Assembly: GCA_965229445.1 (NCBI GenBank)
Contig: OZ245876.1
Span: 124,001 to 188,000 of the forward strand
DNA: 64,000 nucleotides
Source of the DNA: Owenweeksia sp965229445
GTDB taxonomy: Bacteria > Bacteroidota > Bacteroidia > Flavobacteriales > Schleiferiaceae
Reading direction: 5' to 3'
Translations under genes and position numbers: made by a program
Notes under the pieces: model-generated
Seen by the model: the letters and a program-made list of their open reading frames with translations, nothing else
The model's database searches: none
What the model was told of the DNA's origin: nothing
Part shown: positions 35,597 through 46,200 of the stretch, in pieces
How the letters are laid out: each line of letters starts with the position of its first letter
Numbering within the stretch: the first letter of the stretch is position 1

Positions 35597-36316
35597 ATGA
35601 TTAAAGCTAAAATTCGTCTTCTGGCGGCGCTTATTTTCATCGCAGTATTAGCAAGCCCTCTGTGTGCCCAAAGCTTACCGGAATACAAGTATATTCCGAG
35701 GGAAAAGGATTGGTTTTCATATGATTTAAGCACATTGTTCCTCATTGATGTTCCAGATGCATATGTCCAGGAAGGGTGGAGCAATGGTCACACGATTAGC
35801 TTTATGAAGGATAATTTGATTGGTAAAAGCAAATGGAGTTTTGCGATTGGCTTGGCTTATACCAGCAATAACTTCAAGAGCAATATCCGCCACACGGTCG
35901 ATGAGGCAAGCGGTGATGGCAGTTATGAAGTCCTCAATCCGGATTCAACAGCCTACCATAGAAACAAGCTTAATGTCAAATATGTAGAATTGCCTATTGA
36001 GCTAAGGTATCGCAGCCAACCAGATAAAAACGGAATGTATCTAAAAATGTATTTTGGGATTAAAGGCGGGGTGCGCTTTAGCAGCTATTCTTTATTTGAA
36101 AATAGTCAGTCTCAGGTTCGCTATTACCATCCCAAGGAACTCAATCGATGGAGCGCGAGTACATACCTGCGTGTGGGCTATGGAAGTGTAAGTATCTATG
36201 CTCTATATAGTCTTCTGCCGCTCTTCAATTATACTCCGGCGGAGAATTTACCCCCACAACAGGTCAACATGAACGAAATGATTCCCCTGGGAATAGGCCT
36301 TAGTGTATCTATTTAA
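35597..36316 (+). CDS. outer-membrane beta-barrel protein
   Basis: This 239-residue protein starts at the ATG of a signal peptide ending in PLCAQ. It consists of alternating beta strands typical of the Bacteroidetes OMP_b-brl_2/PorT-like families, with NVKYVELPIELRY and YFGIKGGVRFSSYSL as recognisable strands. It ends with a barrel-like strand lacking a C-terminal aromatic. Function is unknown. An upstream TTG-N17-TACTTTCG (35550-35577) could be its promoter. Its TAA overlaps the convergent PAP2-like stop by four bases. Confidence 0.8.
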   Translation: MIKAKIRLLAALIFIAVLASPLCAQSLPEYKYIPREKDWFSYDLSTLFLIDVPDAYVQEGWSNGHTISFMKDNLIGKSKWSFAIGLAYTSNNFKSNIRHTVDEASGDGSYEVLNPDSTAYHRNKLNVKYVELPIELRYRSQPDKNGMYLKMYFGIKGGVRFSSYSLFENSQSQVRYYHPKELNRWSASTYLRVGYGSVSIYALYSLLPLFNYTPAENLPPQQVNMNEMIPLGIGLSVSI

Positions 36317-36918
36317 CCAATCAGCATCATTATGCCGACGATAACCAGCAAACCGCTGAGGTAGCCAAAGATTATTTCTCCGTAGGTATGCGCGTTCAGG
36401 TATAGTCTGGCCGATGCTAAAAATCCAGATACCAATAGACAGATAGCAATGAGGGGTAATAGGTTTAGCTGATAGTGAATGGAGAGGTAGAAGACTAAGC
36501 CTGTAAATCCACCAATACCACCCATGTGTGCACTGGGCTTAAAGAATGCCAGGCAGAAAAGGTGAATCACGATGACCAGGGTAGAGCCAATCAGAAATAG
36601 GTAGGTTTCAATCGGTATCTGGAGGTTTTTGACGGTGCTTGCCACCATATAATAGCATATAGCACCGATCAAATACGGAATTCGCCGGTCTCTGGCATCT
36701 TCCATTTCCAAAGAAGCCACCAAGCCCAACCTAAACAGCCAGTAGGTGATGGCCATGGGAATAATGTAAGTGCCAATAAACACCAGGGCAAGTGTCCATA
36801 ACATGACCAGGCCAGTAATGTGAAATGGGAGTAGTTTTAAGGATACCAACACCCCAAGAATAGGGTATACCGCAGGGTGCAGCAGGTAGGATAAGGTTTG
36901 CGCGGTAACGCGATTCAC
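36313..36918 (-). CDS. PAP2-like membrane protein with degenerate active site
   Basis: This 201-residue protein has about six transmembrane helices. The three phosphatase motifs of PAP2 are recognisable but altered. Motif 1 is RDRRIP instead of K-x6-RP. Motif 2 is KPSAH (127-131), keeping the histidine. Motif 3 reads A-R-x5-H-x3-E (170-181), with Ser changed to Ala and Asp to Glu. Lipid-phosphatase activity is therefore uncertain. It begins with GTG one base after the rpoN stop, so it is probably translated together with rpoN. Confidence 0.78.
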   Translation of the reverse strand: MNRVTAQTLSYLLHPAVYPILGVLVSLKLLPFHITGLVMLWTLALVFIGTYIIPMAITYWLFRLGLVASLEMEDARDRRIPYLIGAICYYMVASTVKNLQIPIETYLFLIGSTLVIVIHLFCLAFFKPSAHMGGIGGFTGLVFYLSIHYQLNLLPLIAICLLVSGFLASARLYLNAHTYGEIIFGYLSGLLVIVGIMMLIG

Positions 36919-36919
36919 T

Positions 36920-38380
36920 TTAGAGTTGTTTCCGCAGACGAGCCACGGGGATATTTAGTTGTTCACGATACTTAGCCACGGTTCTTCGGGCTATGGGGAA
37001 GCCTTTTTCTTTTAGTAGCTTGGCTAGCTTCTCATCTGTAAGCGGCTTTTTCTTATCCTCCTCTCCAATCGAATCTTCCAGTATCTTCTTGATCTGCTTC
37101 GTAGAAACATCCTCTCCCGCCTCATTTTTCATAGATTCGGAGAAGAATTCTTTTATCAGAAAAGTACCGTAAGGGGTTTGAACATATTTGTTGCTGGCAA
37201 CACGCGATACGGTTGAAATGTCCATCCCTATCTCATCGGCAATGTCCTTCAGGATCATGGGTTTAAGCTTTCGCTGATCCCCGGTTAGAAAGTATTCCTC
37301 CTGAAAGTTCATAATGGCCGACATGGTAAACATCAGGGTTTGTTGTCTTTGCCGGATGGCATCGATAAACCATTTGGCACCATCTAGTTTTTGTTTCACA
37401 AATAGAATGGCTTCTTTCTGTGCTTTATTTTTTTCCTTGCTGTTTTTATAAGCTTCCAGCATATCCTGGTACTCCCTACTGACATTAAGCTCAGGCGCAT
37501 TGCGTGAATTTAGGCTCAGCTCTAGTTCACCGTCCTGAATATTGATCATAAAATCAGGAATTATCGTTTGGATACTGCGTTGAGTGTTGCTGCTGGAATT
37601 CCCAGGCTTTGGATTTAACCGGCTGATCTCCTGAATAGCCTCTTTGAGGGAATCTTCATCGATCTCCAATCGATCCATCATCTTTTGATAATGCTTCTTG
37701 ATAAACTCATCAAAGTGCTTTTCCAGTATAGCTATGGCCGTAAGAATATAAGCAGTAGGCTCTTTTCTTTTGAGTTGTAGCAGTAAACACTCCTTAAGGT
37801 CTCTCGCCCCAACACCCGGAGGATCCAGATTTTGAATGACCTGTAGAATATCTTCCAGCCTGGATTCTTCTGTGAAAATATTTTGAGTAAAGGCCAGATC
37901 GTCTACAATGGCAGAGAGGTCTCTGCGGATATAACCATCATCATCAATATTCCCAAGTAAGTATTCTGCAATGAGCCGGTCTTCACCATTGAGGCTTAAC
38001 ATGCTCATTTGATCCGTAAGGTATTCATGGAAGGAAGTACCGCCACTTACTGGCACCCGTGTATCTTCATCATCGGCAGAATAATTGTTCGCCCGGTAGC
38101 GATAATCAGGCACCTCGTCATCGCTGAGGTATTCATCTACATTAATATCATCCGCCTCAATTACTTCGCTGTCGGTGTCAAAGTTGTCTTCCCCTAGTTC
38201 TTGACGGTCATCGGCATTAATTTCCTCCTCCCTGCCCTCTTCCAGGGCGGGATTGGCCTCCATTTCCTCTTTGATTTTCTGTTCCAAAGCCTGGGTAGGC
38301 AGTTGGATCAGCTTCATCAGCTGGATCTGCTGTGGTGACAGCTTTTGGAGGAGCTTCTGACTGAGTTGCTGTTTAAGCAT
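36920..38380 (-). CDS. rpoN: RNA polymerase sigma-54 factor
   Basis: This 486-residue protein has the three regions of sigma-54. Region I is glutamine-rich (LSPQQIQLMKLIQLPTQALE, residues about 13-32), which contacts enhancer-binding proteins. The acidic region II covers about 45-120. The core-binding and DNA-binding domains follow, with DISTVSRVASNKYVQTPYG and the RpoN box ARRTVAKYRE near the C-terminus (about 465-475). It reads -24/-12 promoters and needs an AAA+ activator. It lies downstream of asnS and is tightly followed by the PAP2-like gene. Confidence 0.97.
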   Translation of the reverse strand: MLKQQLSQKLLQKLSPQQIQLMKLIQLPTQALEQKIKEEMEANPALEEGREEEINADDRQELGEDNFDTDSEVIEADDINVDEYLSDDEVPDYRYRANNYSADDEDTRVPVSGGTSFHEYLTDQMSMLSLNGEDRLIAEYLLGNIDDDGYIRRDLSAIVDDLAFTQNIFTEESRLEDILQVIQNLDPPGVGARDLKECLLLQLKRKEPTAYILTAIAILEKHFDEFIKKHYQKMMDRLEIDEDSLKEAIQEISRLNPKPGNSSSNTQRSIQTIIPDFMINIQDGELELSLNSRNAPELNVSREYQDMLEAYKNSKEKNKAQKEAILFVKQKLDGAKWFIDAIRQRQQTLMFTMSAIMNFQEEYFLTGDQRKLKPMILKDIADEIGMDISTVSRVASNKYVQTPYGTFLIKEFFSESMKNEAGEDVSTKQIKKILEDSIGEEDKKKPLTDEKLAKLLKEKGFPIARRTVAKYREQLNIPVARLRKQL

Positions 38381-38500
38381 ATAGTTTCAGAGTAGATAAA
38401 ATACCGGCTCCCAAAATAGAAATTCCACCCAGCCTATCAAAGATTTTGCCGTTTTTGTGCAAATCCATGCCGATTTGACGCAGAATACAGACCTTAGTGC

Positions 38501-39931
38501 CTAGAATTCGGCATTGCCCGGAGTACGTGGAAAAGGGATTACGTCACGAATGTTACTCATGCCCGTAGTGAATTGTACCAAGCGCTCAAATCCGAGTCCA
38601 AAGCCGGAGTGAACGCAGGAGCCAAATTTTCGTGTATCCAGGTACCACCACAAATCCTCTTCTTCAATATCCAGCGCTTTCATTTTCTGAATTAGCACCT
38701 CATGCCGCTCTTCTCTTTGGGAGCCTCCAACAATTTCTCCGATACCGGGAAAGAGAATATCCATGGCCCGCACGGTTTTGCCATCTTCGTTGAGGCGCAT
38801 GTAAAATGCTTTGATGGACGCTGGGTAATCATAAAGGGTTACCGGTGCGTCAAAGTGCTTCACCAGGTATTTTTCATGTTCAGATTGCAGGTCGGCTCCC
38901 CAAGCGTCGATAATAAATTCAAACTTTTTCTTTTTGTTAGGTTTGGAGTTTATCAGTATCTCAATGGCTTCGGTGTAGCTCAACCTTTTAAACGTAGCTT
39001 CCTGTATCCATTGCAAGCGTTCCAATAAACCACGGGGGCTACGGAGGTGTTGTGGCTTGGTTTTTTCTTCATCCGCTAAGCGCTTATCCAGAAATTCCAG
39101 ATCCTCCCAAGCGTGATCAATAACATATTTGATAAGGAATTTTAACATATCCTCAGCCAGGTCCATATTATCTTCCAAATCGGCAAAGGCCATTTCGGGT
39201 TCTATCATCCAGAATTCTGCAAGGTGACGGGGCGTATTCGAGTTTTCTGCCCTAAAGGTGGGGCCGAAAGTGTAAACCTTGCTGAGAGCCATCGCTCCAA
39301 GTTCCGCTTCTAGCTGACCGGAAACAGTTAGATTGGTCTCCTTGCCAAAGAAATCTTCCCGGTAATTAATTTGCCCATCTTCATTTAAGGGTGGATTAGC
39401 CGGATTAATGGTGGTTACACCAAACATCTCACCTGCCCCTTCCGCATCACTTCCGGTAATAATCGGAGTGTGTAGATGGTAAAAGCCCCGGTCGTTAAAG
39501 TATTTGTGCACCCCATAGGCCAAATGATGCCTGATTCTGAAGACCGCTCCAAAAGTACTGGTGCGAAAACGCAAGTGAGCCTTTTCACGTAAAAACTCTA
39601 AACTGTGTTTTTTGGGTTGAAGAGGATATTCTTCAGCGGAGGAGTCTCCCAATATTTCCAGACTCTCTACCCGAACTTCAACGTCTTGCCCTTTACCCAA
39701 GGAGGCCACCAGTTTTCCTTTTATAGAAATGCAGGCACCGGTAGTAATCCGTTTGAGCAGCGTTTCAGGGAATTTTTCAAAGTCTACCACCGCTTGTAGA
39801 TTTCTTAGGCAGCTACCATCATTTAACGCAATAAACCTGTTGCTCCTGAAGGTGCGTACCCAGGCCTTTAATTCTATAGTACTAACCGTGGGTTGCTCCT
39901 TCAATAATTGAGAGATGCTGATCTTATTCAT
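38501..39931 (-). CDS. asnS: asparaginyl-tRNA synthetase
   Basis: This 476-residue class II enzyme charges tRNA-Asn. It has an N-terminal OB-fold (about 15-120, with KAWVRTFRSNRFIALNDGS). Motif 2 is FRAENSNTPRHLAEFWMIEP and motif 3 is GFGLGFERLVQF. The start at 39931 (MNKISISQLLKEQ) fits the family; the frame extends upstream without conservation. It is the first gene of an asnS-rpoN-PAP2-like series and is divergent from the tetR efflux operon. Confidence 0.96.
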   Translation of the reverse strand: MNKISISQLLKEQPTVSTIELKAWVRTFRSNRFIALNDGSCLRNLQAVVDFEKFPETLLKRITTGACISIKGKLVASLGKGQDVEVRVESLEILGDSSAEEYPLQPKKHSLEFLREKAHLRFRTSTFGAVFRIRHHLAYGVHKYFNDRGFYHLHTPIITGSDAEGAGEMFGVTTINPANPPLNEDGQINYREDFFGKETNLTVSGQLEAELGAMALSKVYTFGPTFRAENSNTPRHLAEFWMIEPEMAFADLEDNMDLAEDMLKFLIKYVIDHAWEDLEFLDKRLADEEKTKPQHLRSPRGLLERLQWIQEATFKRLSYTEAIEILINSKPNKKKKFEFIIDAWGADLQSEHEKYLVKHFDAPVTLYDYPASIKAFYMRLNEDGKTVRAMDILFPGIGEIVGGSQREERHEVLIQKMKALDIEEEDLWWYLDTRKFGSCVHSGFGLGFERLVQFTTGMSNIRDVIPFPRTPGNAEF

Positions 39932-40050
39932 GGGCAATATTTGGGCCTGCAAAGTTGCCATTTTTTGCAATACTCTAACCAGCAAAAAACGCGATCCGAA
40001 ACTTTGGAAACATTTAACAACTAAAAAGTTTCCAGATCAAGAATATTCTA

Positions 40051-40058
40051 TAGCTTTG
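40051..40058 (+). promoter_or_regulatory. putative -7 box of the efflux operon
   Basis: TAGCTTTG fits TAnnTTTG and ends 9 nt before the regulator ATG, which implies a leader of only a few bases. Confidence 0.45.
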
Positions 40059-40067
40059 CCGCCGCAA

Positions 40068-40691
40068 ATGGAGAATCAGAAAAGAGAAATTACCGAGAAA
40101 GCACTGGAATTATTTCACCGTTATGGCATAAGAAGCATAACGATGGATGATTTGGCAGCCGCATTGAGTGTTTCCAAGAAAACTTTGTACAAACATTTTG
40201 AGAACAAGGCCGATTTGGTTCATCATTGTGGCCAGTTGCTTTATCAGCACATTCAGGATAGTCTGATGACCGTTATGGAAAATTCAGAAAGTGCTATAGA
40301 TGAACTATTTGAGGTAGATCAGGTTGTTTGGAAGATGATGGAGAAGCACAATCCCAGCATGCGCTATCAAATTGAAAAGTACTATCCCAAAACCTTTAAT
40401 TATCTGTTTGAAGGCCGGGCAGAAATGATTAGAAAAATGGTGGCCGCAAATATTGAAAGAGGTAAGCGAGATGGATGTTACAGACTTGATGCCGATACGG
40501 GAGTAGTAAGTCATCTGTACTGCTCCAAGATTAAGTCCATACCGGAAGGGGAGCCTAAGATTTCAGATCATCATTCTTTGCGTTATATCAGCCGGCAGGC
40601 TTTGATTTATCATATAAGAGGATTGGCAACGCCTCAGGGTTTAGCCAAACTGGAAGAAAAATTAAAGACATACACTATCGATGAGAACTAA
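40068..40691 (+). CDS. TetR/AcrR family transcriptional regulator
   Basis: This 207-residue protein has the TetR helix-turn-helix at about residues 5-50: EITEKALELFHRYGIRSIT, then MDDLAAALSVSKKTLYKHFENK. The remaining helices form a ligand-binding and dimerisation domain without a recognised ligand. It is the first gene of an efflux operon and overlaps the tolC-like gene by 11 nt, so it most likely controls that operon. The ATG at 40068 was chosen because it directly precedes the conserved HTH. Confidence 0.92.
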   Translation: MENQKREITEKALELFHRYGIRSITMDDLAAALSVSKKTLYKHFENKADLVHHCGQLLYQHIQDSLMTVMENSESAIDELFEVDQVVWKMMEKHNPSMRYQIEKYYPKTFNYLFEGRAEMIRKMVAANIERGKRDGCYRLDADTGVVSHLYCSKIKSIPEGEPKISDHHSLRYISRQALIYHIRGLATPQGLAKLEEKLKTYTIDEN

Positions 40692-42063
40692 ACTAATTGT
40701 GTTGTTAATGATCACTGCTCTGGGGATAAACGCCCAGGAAGCAGAGCCTACCGGAGGCCGCAACTTTACAGTAGAGCAGGCTCAGGCTTATGCTTTAGAG
40801 CATAGTTATACCTTGCGCAACCAACAGTATGAAATCGAAAAGGCTCAGAAACAGATTCTGGAAACCGCTTCCTTGTTTCTTCCTCAAATTTCTGCCAGTT
40901 ATGCCCTTCAGCTAAATCCACAAATTCAACCGGTGGGATACGACGCCACGGTGCCCTTGTTTCCTGGCACGCCGGTAGATCCAAATGCAGAGGGTTTCAA
41001 TTATGTAACAATTGGTGGAGGAAAGTGGCAGACAAGTGCCGGACTTTCAGCAAGTTGGCTGATTGGTAGTTATTCCAATTTTCTAGCCCGTCAGGGATCA
41101 GAGGTGCTGAAGGAAATTAATAGTCTTACCAAGGAAGAGGCAGAGCTGATGGTAAATGCAGAAGTGGCTAAGGCGTTTAATCGGGTATTGTTAGCCCAAG
41201 AAAGCGTAAGGCTCCTTGAGGAAGATCTTGCCTCTCTGCAGAAGAGCTTGTTTGAAACCCGGCAACTCTTTCAAAATGGCTTTGTGGAAGAGCAGGATGT
41301 GGATCAAATTGACTTGCTGGCTTCTAACATTAATGTGATGCTCGACAATGCGAAGCGTCAGGAAGGTTTGGCCATGCAGTTTCTTAAATTTCAGATGGGT
41401 ATTCAGCTAGACGAGCGGATTGAGATTACGGGATCATTAGATGAATCTTTACGTCTGGTAGAACAAGAGTTACTCAATATTGAGGACAAAAAACTGGATT
41501 TAGAAAGCCACGTCACTTACCGCTTGGCCAATACCCAGTATAGAGGGTCAGTCTTGCAATTTAAGAATGAAAAGGCCGATTTTTATCCTACGCTGGGTTT
41601 TCAGGCAAACTACAATAGTTTCTATTTAAGTAATGAATTTGACCCGATCAACTTTGACACCTATTGGGCTCCGGCATCATTTATTTCGGGTACCCTGAGG
41701 TGGAATTTGTTTACCGGATTTGCCAACAAGGCACAGGCACAACAAGCGGAAATTGGTGTCATGCAAGCGGAGGTAAATAAGGAGCTTACCCGTGGTCAAA
41801 TTGAACTGGAATTTATGCAGGCTCGATCTGATTTTTTGTTTGCTCTGGAGAGTTACCGAAACTCTCAAAAAAGCCTGCGATTGAGTGAAAAGATCAGAGA
41901 TCGCACGCGTATAAAGTATGTGGAAGGCTTGAGCTCCAGCCTGGATCTGTCTCAAACTGAAACCCAGCTCGTAAGGTCGCAGCAAGATTATATACAATCC
42001 CTTCAAACATTGATCAATGCTAAGGAAGATCTGGAAAAAGCACTTGGCATCAATAATTTTTAA
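40681..42063 (+). CDS. TolC family outer-membrane efflux protein
   Basis: This 460-residue protein has a signal peptide ending in NAQ and two copies of the outer-membrane efflux protein repeat. It is rich in long amphipathic helices with heptad patterns and shows SYALQLNPQIQPV and GTLRWNLFTGF strand segments. It would form the trimeric channel for the adaptor and RND pump encoded next. The start overlaps the regulator's end by 11 nt. Confidence 0.93.
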   Translation: MRTKLIVLLMITALGINAQEAEPTGGRNFTVEQAQAYALEHSYTLRNQQYEIEKAQKQILETASLFLPQISASYALQLNPQIQPVGYDATVPLFPGTPVDPNAEGFNYVTIGGGKWQTSAGLSASWLIGSYSNFLARQGSEVLKEINSLTKEEAELMVNAEVAKAFNRVLLAQESVRLLEEDLASLQKSLFETRQLFQNGFVEEQDVDQIDLLASNINVMLDNAKRQEGLAMQFLKFQMGIQLDERIEITGSLDESLRLVEQELLNIEDKKLDLESHVTYRLANTQYRGSVLQFKNEKADFYPTLGFQANYNSFYLSNEFDPINFDTYWAPASFISGTLRWNLFTGFANKAQAQQAEIGVMQAEVNKELTRGQIELEFMQARSDFLFALESYRNSQKSLRLSEKIRDRTRIKYVEGLSSSLDLSQTETQLVRSQQDYIQSLQTLINAKEDLEKALGINNF

Positions 42064-42082
42064 CGATAAGTATTTCAAAAAG

Positions 42083-43210
42083 ATGAAAAAACTAGCCACC
42101 CTGATATTCCTTGGATTACTGGCCTCCTGTCAGGAACCTGCAGATCTCGCCGCAAAACAAGCTGAGCTCAAGGAAAAGCAAAACAGCATGTCTGAGCTCC
42201 GCGAAGAAATTGCCAAACTAAAGGAAGAAATTGCTGCGCTAGACACCACTGCCGATACGGAAAGGTTCGTTCGGGTGAAAGTGGAGGAGGTTTCCAGAGG
42301 AAGGTTTGAACACTTCGTAGAGATAACCGGCACGGTTACTTCTGAGCAAAACATTATGATTAGTGCGGAAGCCAACGGAAGAATTACTTCTATTAAGGTG
42401 AAGGAGGGTGAGAAAGTGTCTAAGGGCCAGGTATTGATTGCTATTGATAATGAGGCGGAGCAACGTCAGCTGGAAGAGGCTCAGGCAGTTTATGACCTGG
42501 CCAAAACGACCTACGAAAAGCGCAAGAACCTTTGGGATCAGAGCATAGGATCAGAAATTAATTACCTCCAAGCAAAAAACAATTTTGAGACGGCCAATAG
42601 CAGATTGGAGCAAGCACGTAAGCGCTTTGAAAGCACGCTTATTACCTCGCCAATAAACGGCAATGTTGATAATATTGAAGTTAACCTTGGTGAAATGATT
42701 TCTATGGGAACTCCCGCTATTAGGGTGGTGGATGTTAACAACGTGGATATCGAGGCTGAGCTTTCGGAGAACTACCTCACCAGCGTGAGAAAAGGAGATA
42801 GTGTTAAGGTGACAATTCCTGCCGTAGGCTACGAGCGCATGTCTGAAGTACGCTTCGTAAGCCAGGTTATAAATCCCAATAACAGAAGCTTCTTGATAAA
42901 AGTCGCTATTGATAATGAAAACGGCCTGATAAAGCCGAATATTCTGGCCAATATGATGATAAGGGATTATGCAAACGACACGGCCGTGGTTGTGCCGTCT
43001 AGAGCGATAGGGAAAGATTTACGTGGCGACTTTGTATTCGTAGCGACCGCGGATGAGAATGGAGTAAAAAGAGCACAGAAACACTATGTGCAACGCGGAA
43101 CCTCTTTTGGTGCGGAAACAGAAATCATTTCAGGAGTTGATGAAGGAGATCAAATCATTACCGCAGGTTCTGAAGAGGTGAATCAGAATGCTGCTATATC
43201 AATTCAGTGA
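42083..43210 (+). CDS. RND efflux periplasmic adaptor (membrane fusion) lipoprotein
   Basis: This 375-residue protein begins at MKKLATLIFLGLLASC, a lipobox leader. A short coiled coil (about 25-55) precedes the adaptor core. The biotinyl-lipoyl half-motifs are ISAEANGRITSIKVKEGEKV and STLITSPINGNVDNIEVNLGE, flanking the alpha-hairpin. The beta-barrel and membrane-proximal domains follow. It links the RND pump to the TolC-like channel. It is 19 nt from both neighbours. Confidence 0.94.
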   Translation: MKKLATLIFLGLLASCQEPADLAAKQAELKEKQNSMSELREEIAKLKEEIAALDTTADTERFVRVKVEEVSRGRFEHFVEITGTVTSEQNIMISAEANGRITSIKVKEGEKVSKGQVLIAIDNEAEQRQLEEAQAVYDLAKTTYEKRKNLWDQSIGSEINYLQAKNNFETANSRLEQARKRFESTLITSPINGNVDNIEVNLGEMISMGTPAIRVVDVNNVDIEAELSENYLTSVRKGDSVKVTIPAVGYERMSEVRFVSQVINPNNRSFLIKVAIDNENGLIKPNILANMMIRDYANDTAVVVPSRAIGKDLRGDFVFVATADENGVKRAQKHYVQRGTSFGAETEIISGVDEGDQIITAGSEEVNQNAAISIQ

Positions 43211-43229
43211 TCTGGAAAACTAATTAAAG

Positions 43230-46200
43230 ATGGCAACAAAAACCAAGCGTAATTTCGGACTGAGCACCCTCTCTCTGAACAACAGCATCACTGTATTTAT
43301 ATTATCTGGCCTGCTCATTCTATTCGGGATATATTCCTATCGGCAAATGCCTAAGGAATCATTCCCGGAAATAGTCTTTCCACTCATATTTGTGCAGACA
43401 CCTTATCCGGGTAATACCCCATCTGATATTGAGAATCTATTAACCAGACCTCTCGAAAAAGAAATCAAGAGTGTTGATGGTATTAAGGCTTTGAACTCAG
43501 AGTCTGTCCAGGATGCGTCCATCATCAATGTTGAATTTAACGTTGATGTTGATACTGAAAAAGCCTTGCAGGATGTTAAGGATGCCGTGGATCGGGCAAA
43601 AAGCGACCTGCCTACCGATTTGGATCAGGATCCTGTGGTAATGGATGTTGACCTTTCTCGCTTACCGGTGATGAATATCAACCTCTCCGGGGATTATTCA
43701 ATCGATAAGCTGGTGGAATACGCTGAATTCCTTCAGGATGAAATTGAAGAATTGTCGGAAATCTCGGAAGCTACCATCACTGGCGACAAGGAAAAGGAGG
43801 TGCAGATTAACGTAGATCTCCCAAAACTTAAACTCAATCAGCTTAGTTTTCAGGATATTATCAATGCTGTTGCCAGTGAAAATGTGAACCAGGGTGCGGG
43901 AGACATTCTCCTAGGGAACACCAGGCGAAGCATTCGAACTGACGCTGAGTTTGAAAGTATTGACGAGCTCAGAAATATTGTCGTTAAACACGAGAATGAC
44001 AATATTGTCTATCTGAAAGATGTAGCTCAGGTTCTTTTTACTTATCAGGAGGTAGAATCAATGGCACGGCTCGATGGCGAATCGGTTGTATCACTGAACA
44101 TCATTAAAAAAAGTGGTGAAAACCTGCTCAATGCCAGTGATCAGATTCGTCAAATATTGCAAGAGGCAAAAGCGGATCGCTTACCGGAAGGCCTTAAGAT
44201 TACCATTACCAATGACCAGTCTAAACAAACTCGAAACCAAATAAGCAACCTCGAAAATTCTATTATTAGCGGGGTCATTCTGGTGATCCTGGTCTTGTTG
44301 TTTTTCCTGGGACTAAGAAATGCGGTGTTTGTGGGCTTGTCCATTCCTTTTTCCATGTTCATCTGCTTCCTGGTGCTAAGTGCTCTGGGCATCACCCTGA
44401 ATTTTATGGTTTTGTTTTCTTTGATTCTGGCTTTAGGGATGCTGGTGGACAATGCTATTGTTACCATTGAGAACATTTACCGCCTCTATGAGGAAGAGGG
44501 CTTATCGCGCATGGAAGCGGCTCGCCAGGGTGTAGGAGAAATTGCAGTGCCGATAATTAGCAGTACCGCCACCACGCTGGCGGCATTTTTCCCTTTAATA
44601 TTTTGGGATAGTATTATTGGTGAGTTCATGAGTTTCCTACCTAAGACGCTCATCATAGTTTTAGGTTCTTCCTTGTTTGTAGCGCTGGTGATCAACCCGG
44701 TAATTACAGCGACATTCCTTAAGAAACAGGATCTTGAGAAAGCACCCAAAAAGAAGAAAAGCCTAATCTATGCAATGGCTTTTGGAATTCTAGGGTTTTT
44801 ATTGGTTCTGGCTCAGAGTTATAGCCTGGGAAATTTGATGATCATAACCGGCTTACTGATCATTTTATTTGCTTACATCTTGCAGCCTTTGGCCCGTTCC
44901 TTTCAAACCAAAGCTTTACCACGTCTCGAGCAGCTCTACTTTAATACCCTGAGCTATGCCCTAAAAGGCGTAAGACCCGTTGTTATTCTGTTTAGTACGG
45001 TCTTCTTGATGATTTTCTCCATCATGTTTTATTTCGCTACACAACCGAAGTTTGTGACCTTCCCGGTGAACGAGCCTAACTTTATTAATGTGTTTGTGGA
45101 GCTGCCTTTGGGCACGGATGTTTTGGCCACGGATAGCATTAGTAGGATGGTAGAGAAAGACCTGGAGAAACTCCTGGAGCCATATTCTGACATGACGGAG
45201 TCCGTCGTAACGAATGTTGGAGCTGAAACAGCCAGTCAGAACAATTTTGGGGGTGGAACGCAAAAGACACCAAATCGTGCCCGAATAACCATCTCTTTTG
45301 TAGAGTACCAGTACCGTGGCGGCATCCGCACTACCGATGTACAACGGATGGTCACTGAGGAGTTGGTGGGCAGGTATCCGGGAGTGAGTATCTCCGTGGA
45401 AAAAGAACCTGCCGGCCCACCGGTTGGACGTCCTATTAACCTGGAGATAACGGGCGATGAATTTGAAGAGTTAATTTGGATCGCCCAGGAAGTGAAGGAC
45501 AAAGTTGATGCTGCAGACATTGCCGGCATTGAAGGTTTGCAGATAGATCTGGAAACCAATAAGCCAGAAATGCTGATTAAAATTGATCGGGAACGAGCCC
45601 GTCGATTGGGAGTGTCCACTCAGCAAGTGGCTGGCGTACTTAGAACGGCCCTTTACGGAACAGAGGCCAGCCAGTATAAGTTAGGCGAAGATGATTACCC
45701 TATAGAGGTTCGCTTAAAGGATGAATACCGATATAATGTATCGGCTTTAATGAATCAGCTGGTAACATTCAGGTCACAGGCAACTGGAAAGATTGTTCAG
45801 GTGCCAATTTCGGCTGTGGCCGATTACAGTTTCGATAATTCCTATAACTCTATCAAAAGGTTAGATTCGGAACGATTAATAACCGTCTATTCTAATGTCA
45901 TAGAAGGCTACAATCCCAATGAAATCAATGAATTGATTCAGGAGGAATTGCGAGATTTTGAACTGCCTAGGGGTTATAGTCTTGATTTTACCGGCGAACT
46001 AGAAGAGCAGGCTGAATCATTTGCCTTTCTGAGTACGGCACTTCTCATTGCCATTGCGCTCATTAGCATAATCCTGGTATCCCAGTTTAACAGTTTTGTG
46101 AAGCCTTTTATTATAGTAATTACGGTACTCTTTAGCACCATCGGAGTTTTCTTGGGACTGGGTATTTTCCAGATGGACTTTGTGGTAATCATGACTGGCA

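Noticed and set aside
44961..45619. Two overlapping antisense frames within the RND pump gene
   Set aside because: They are out of phase with any operon and explained by the composition of the pump gene.
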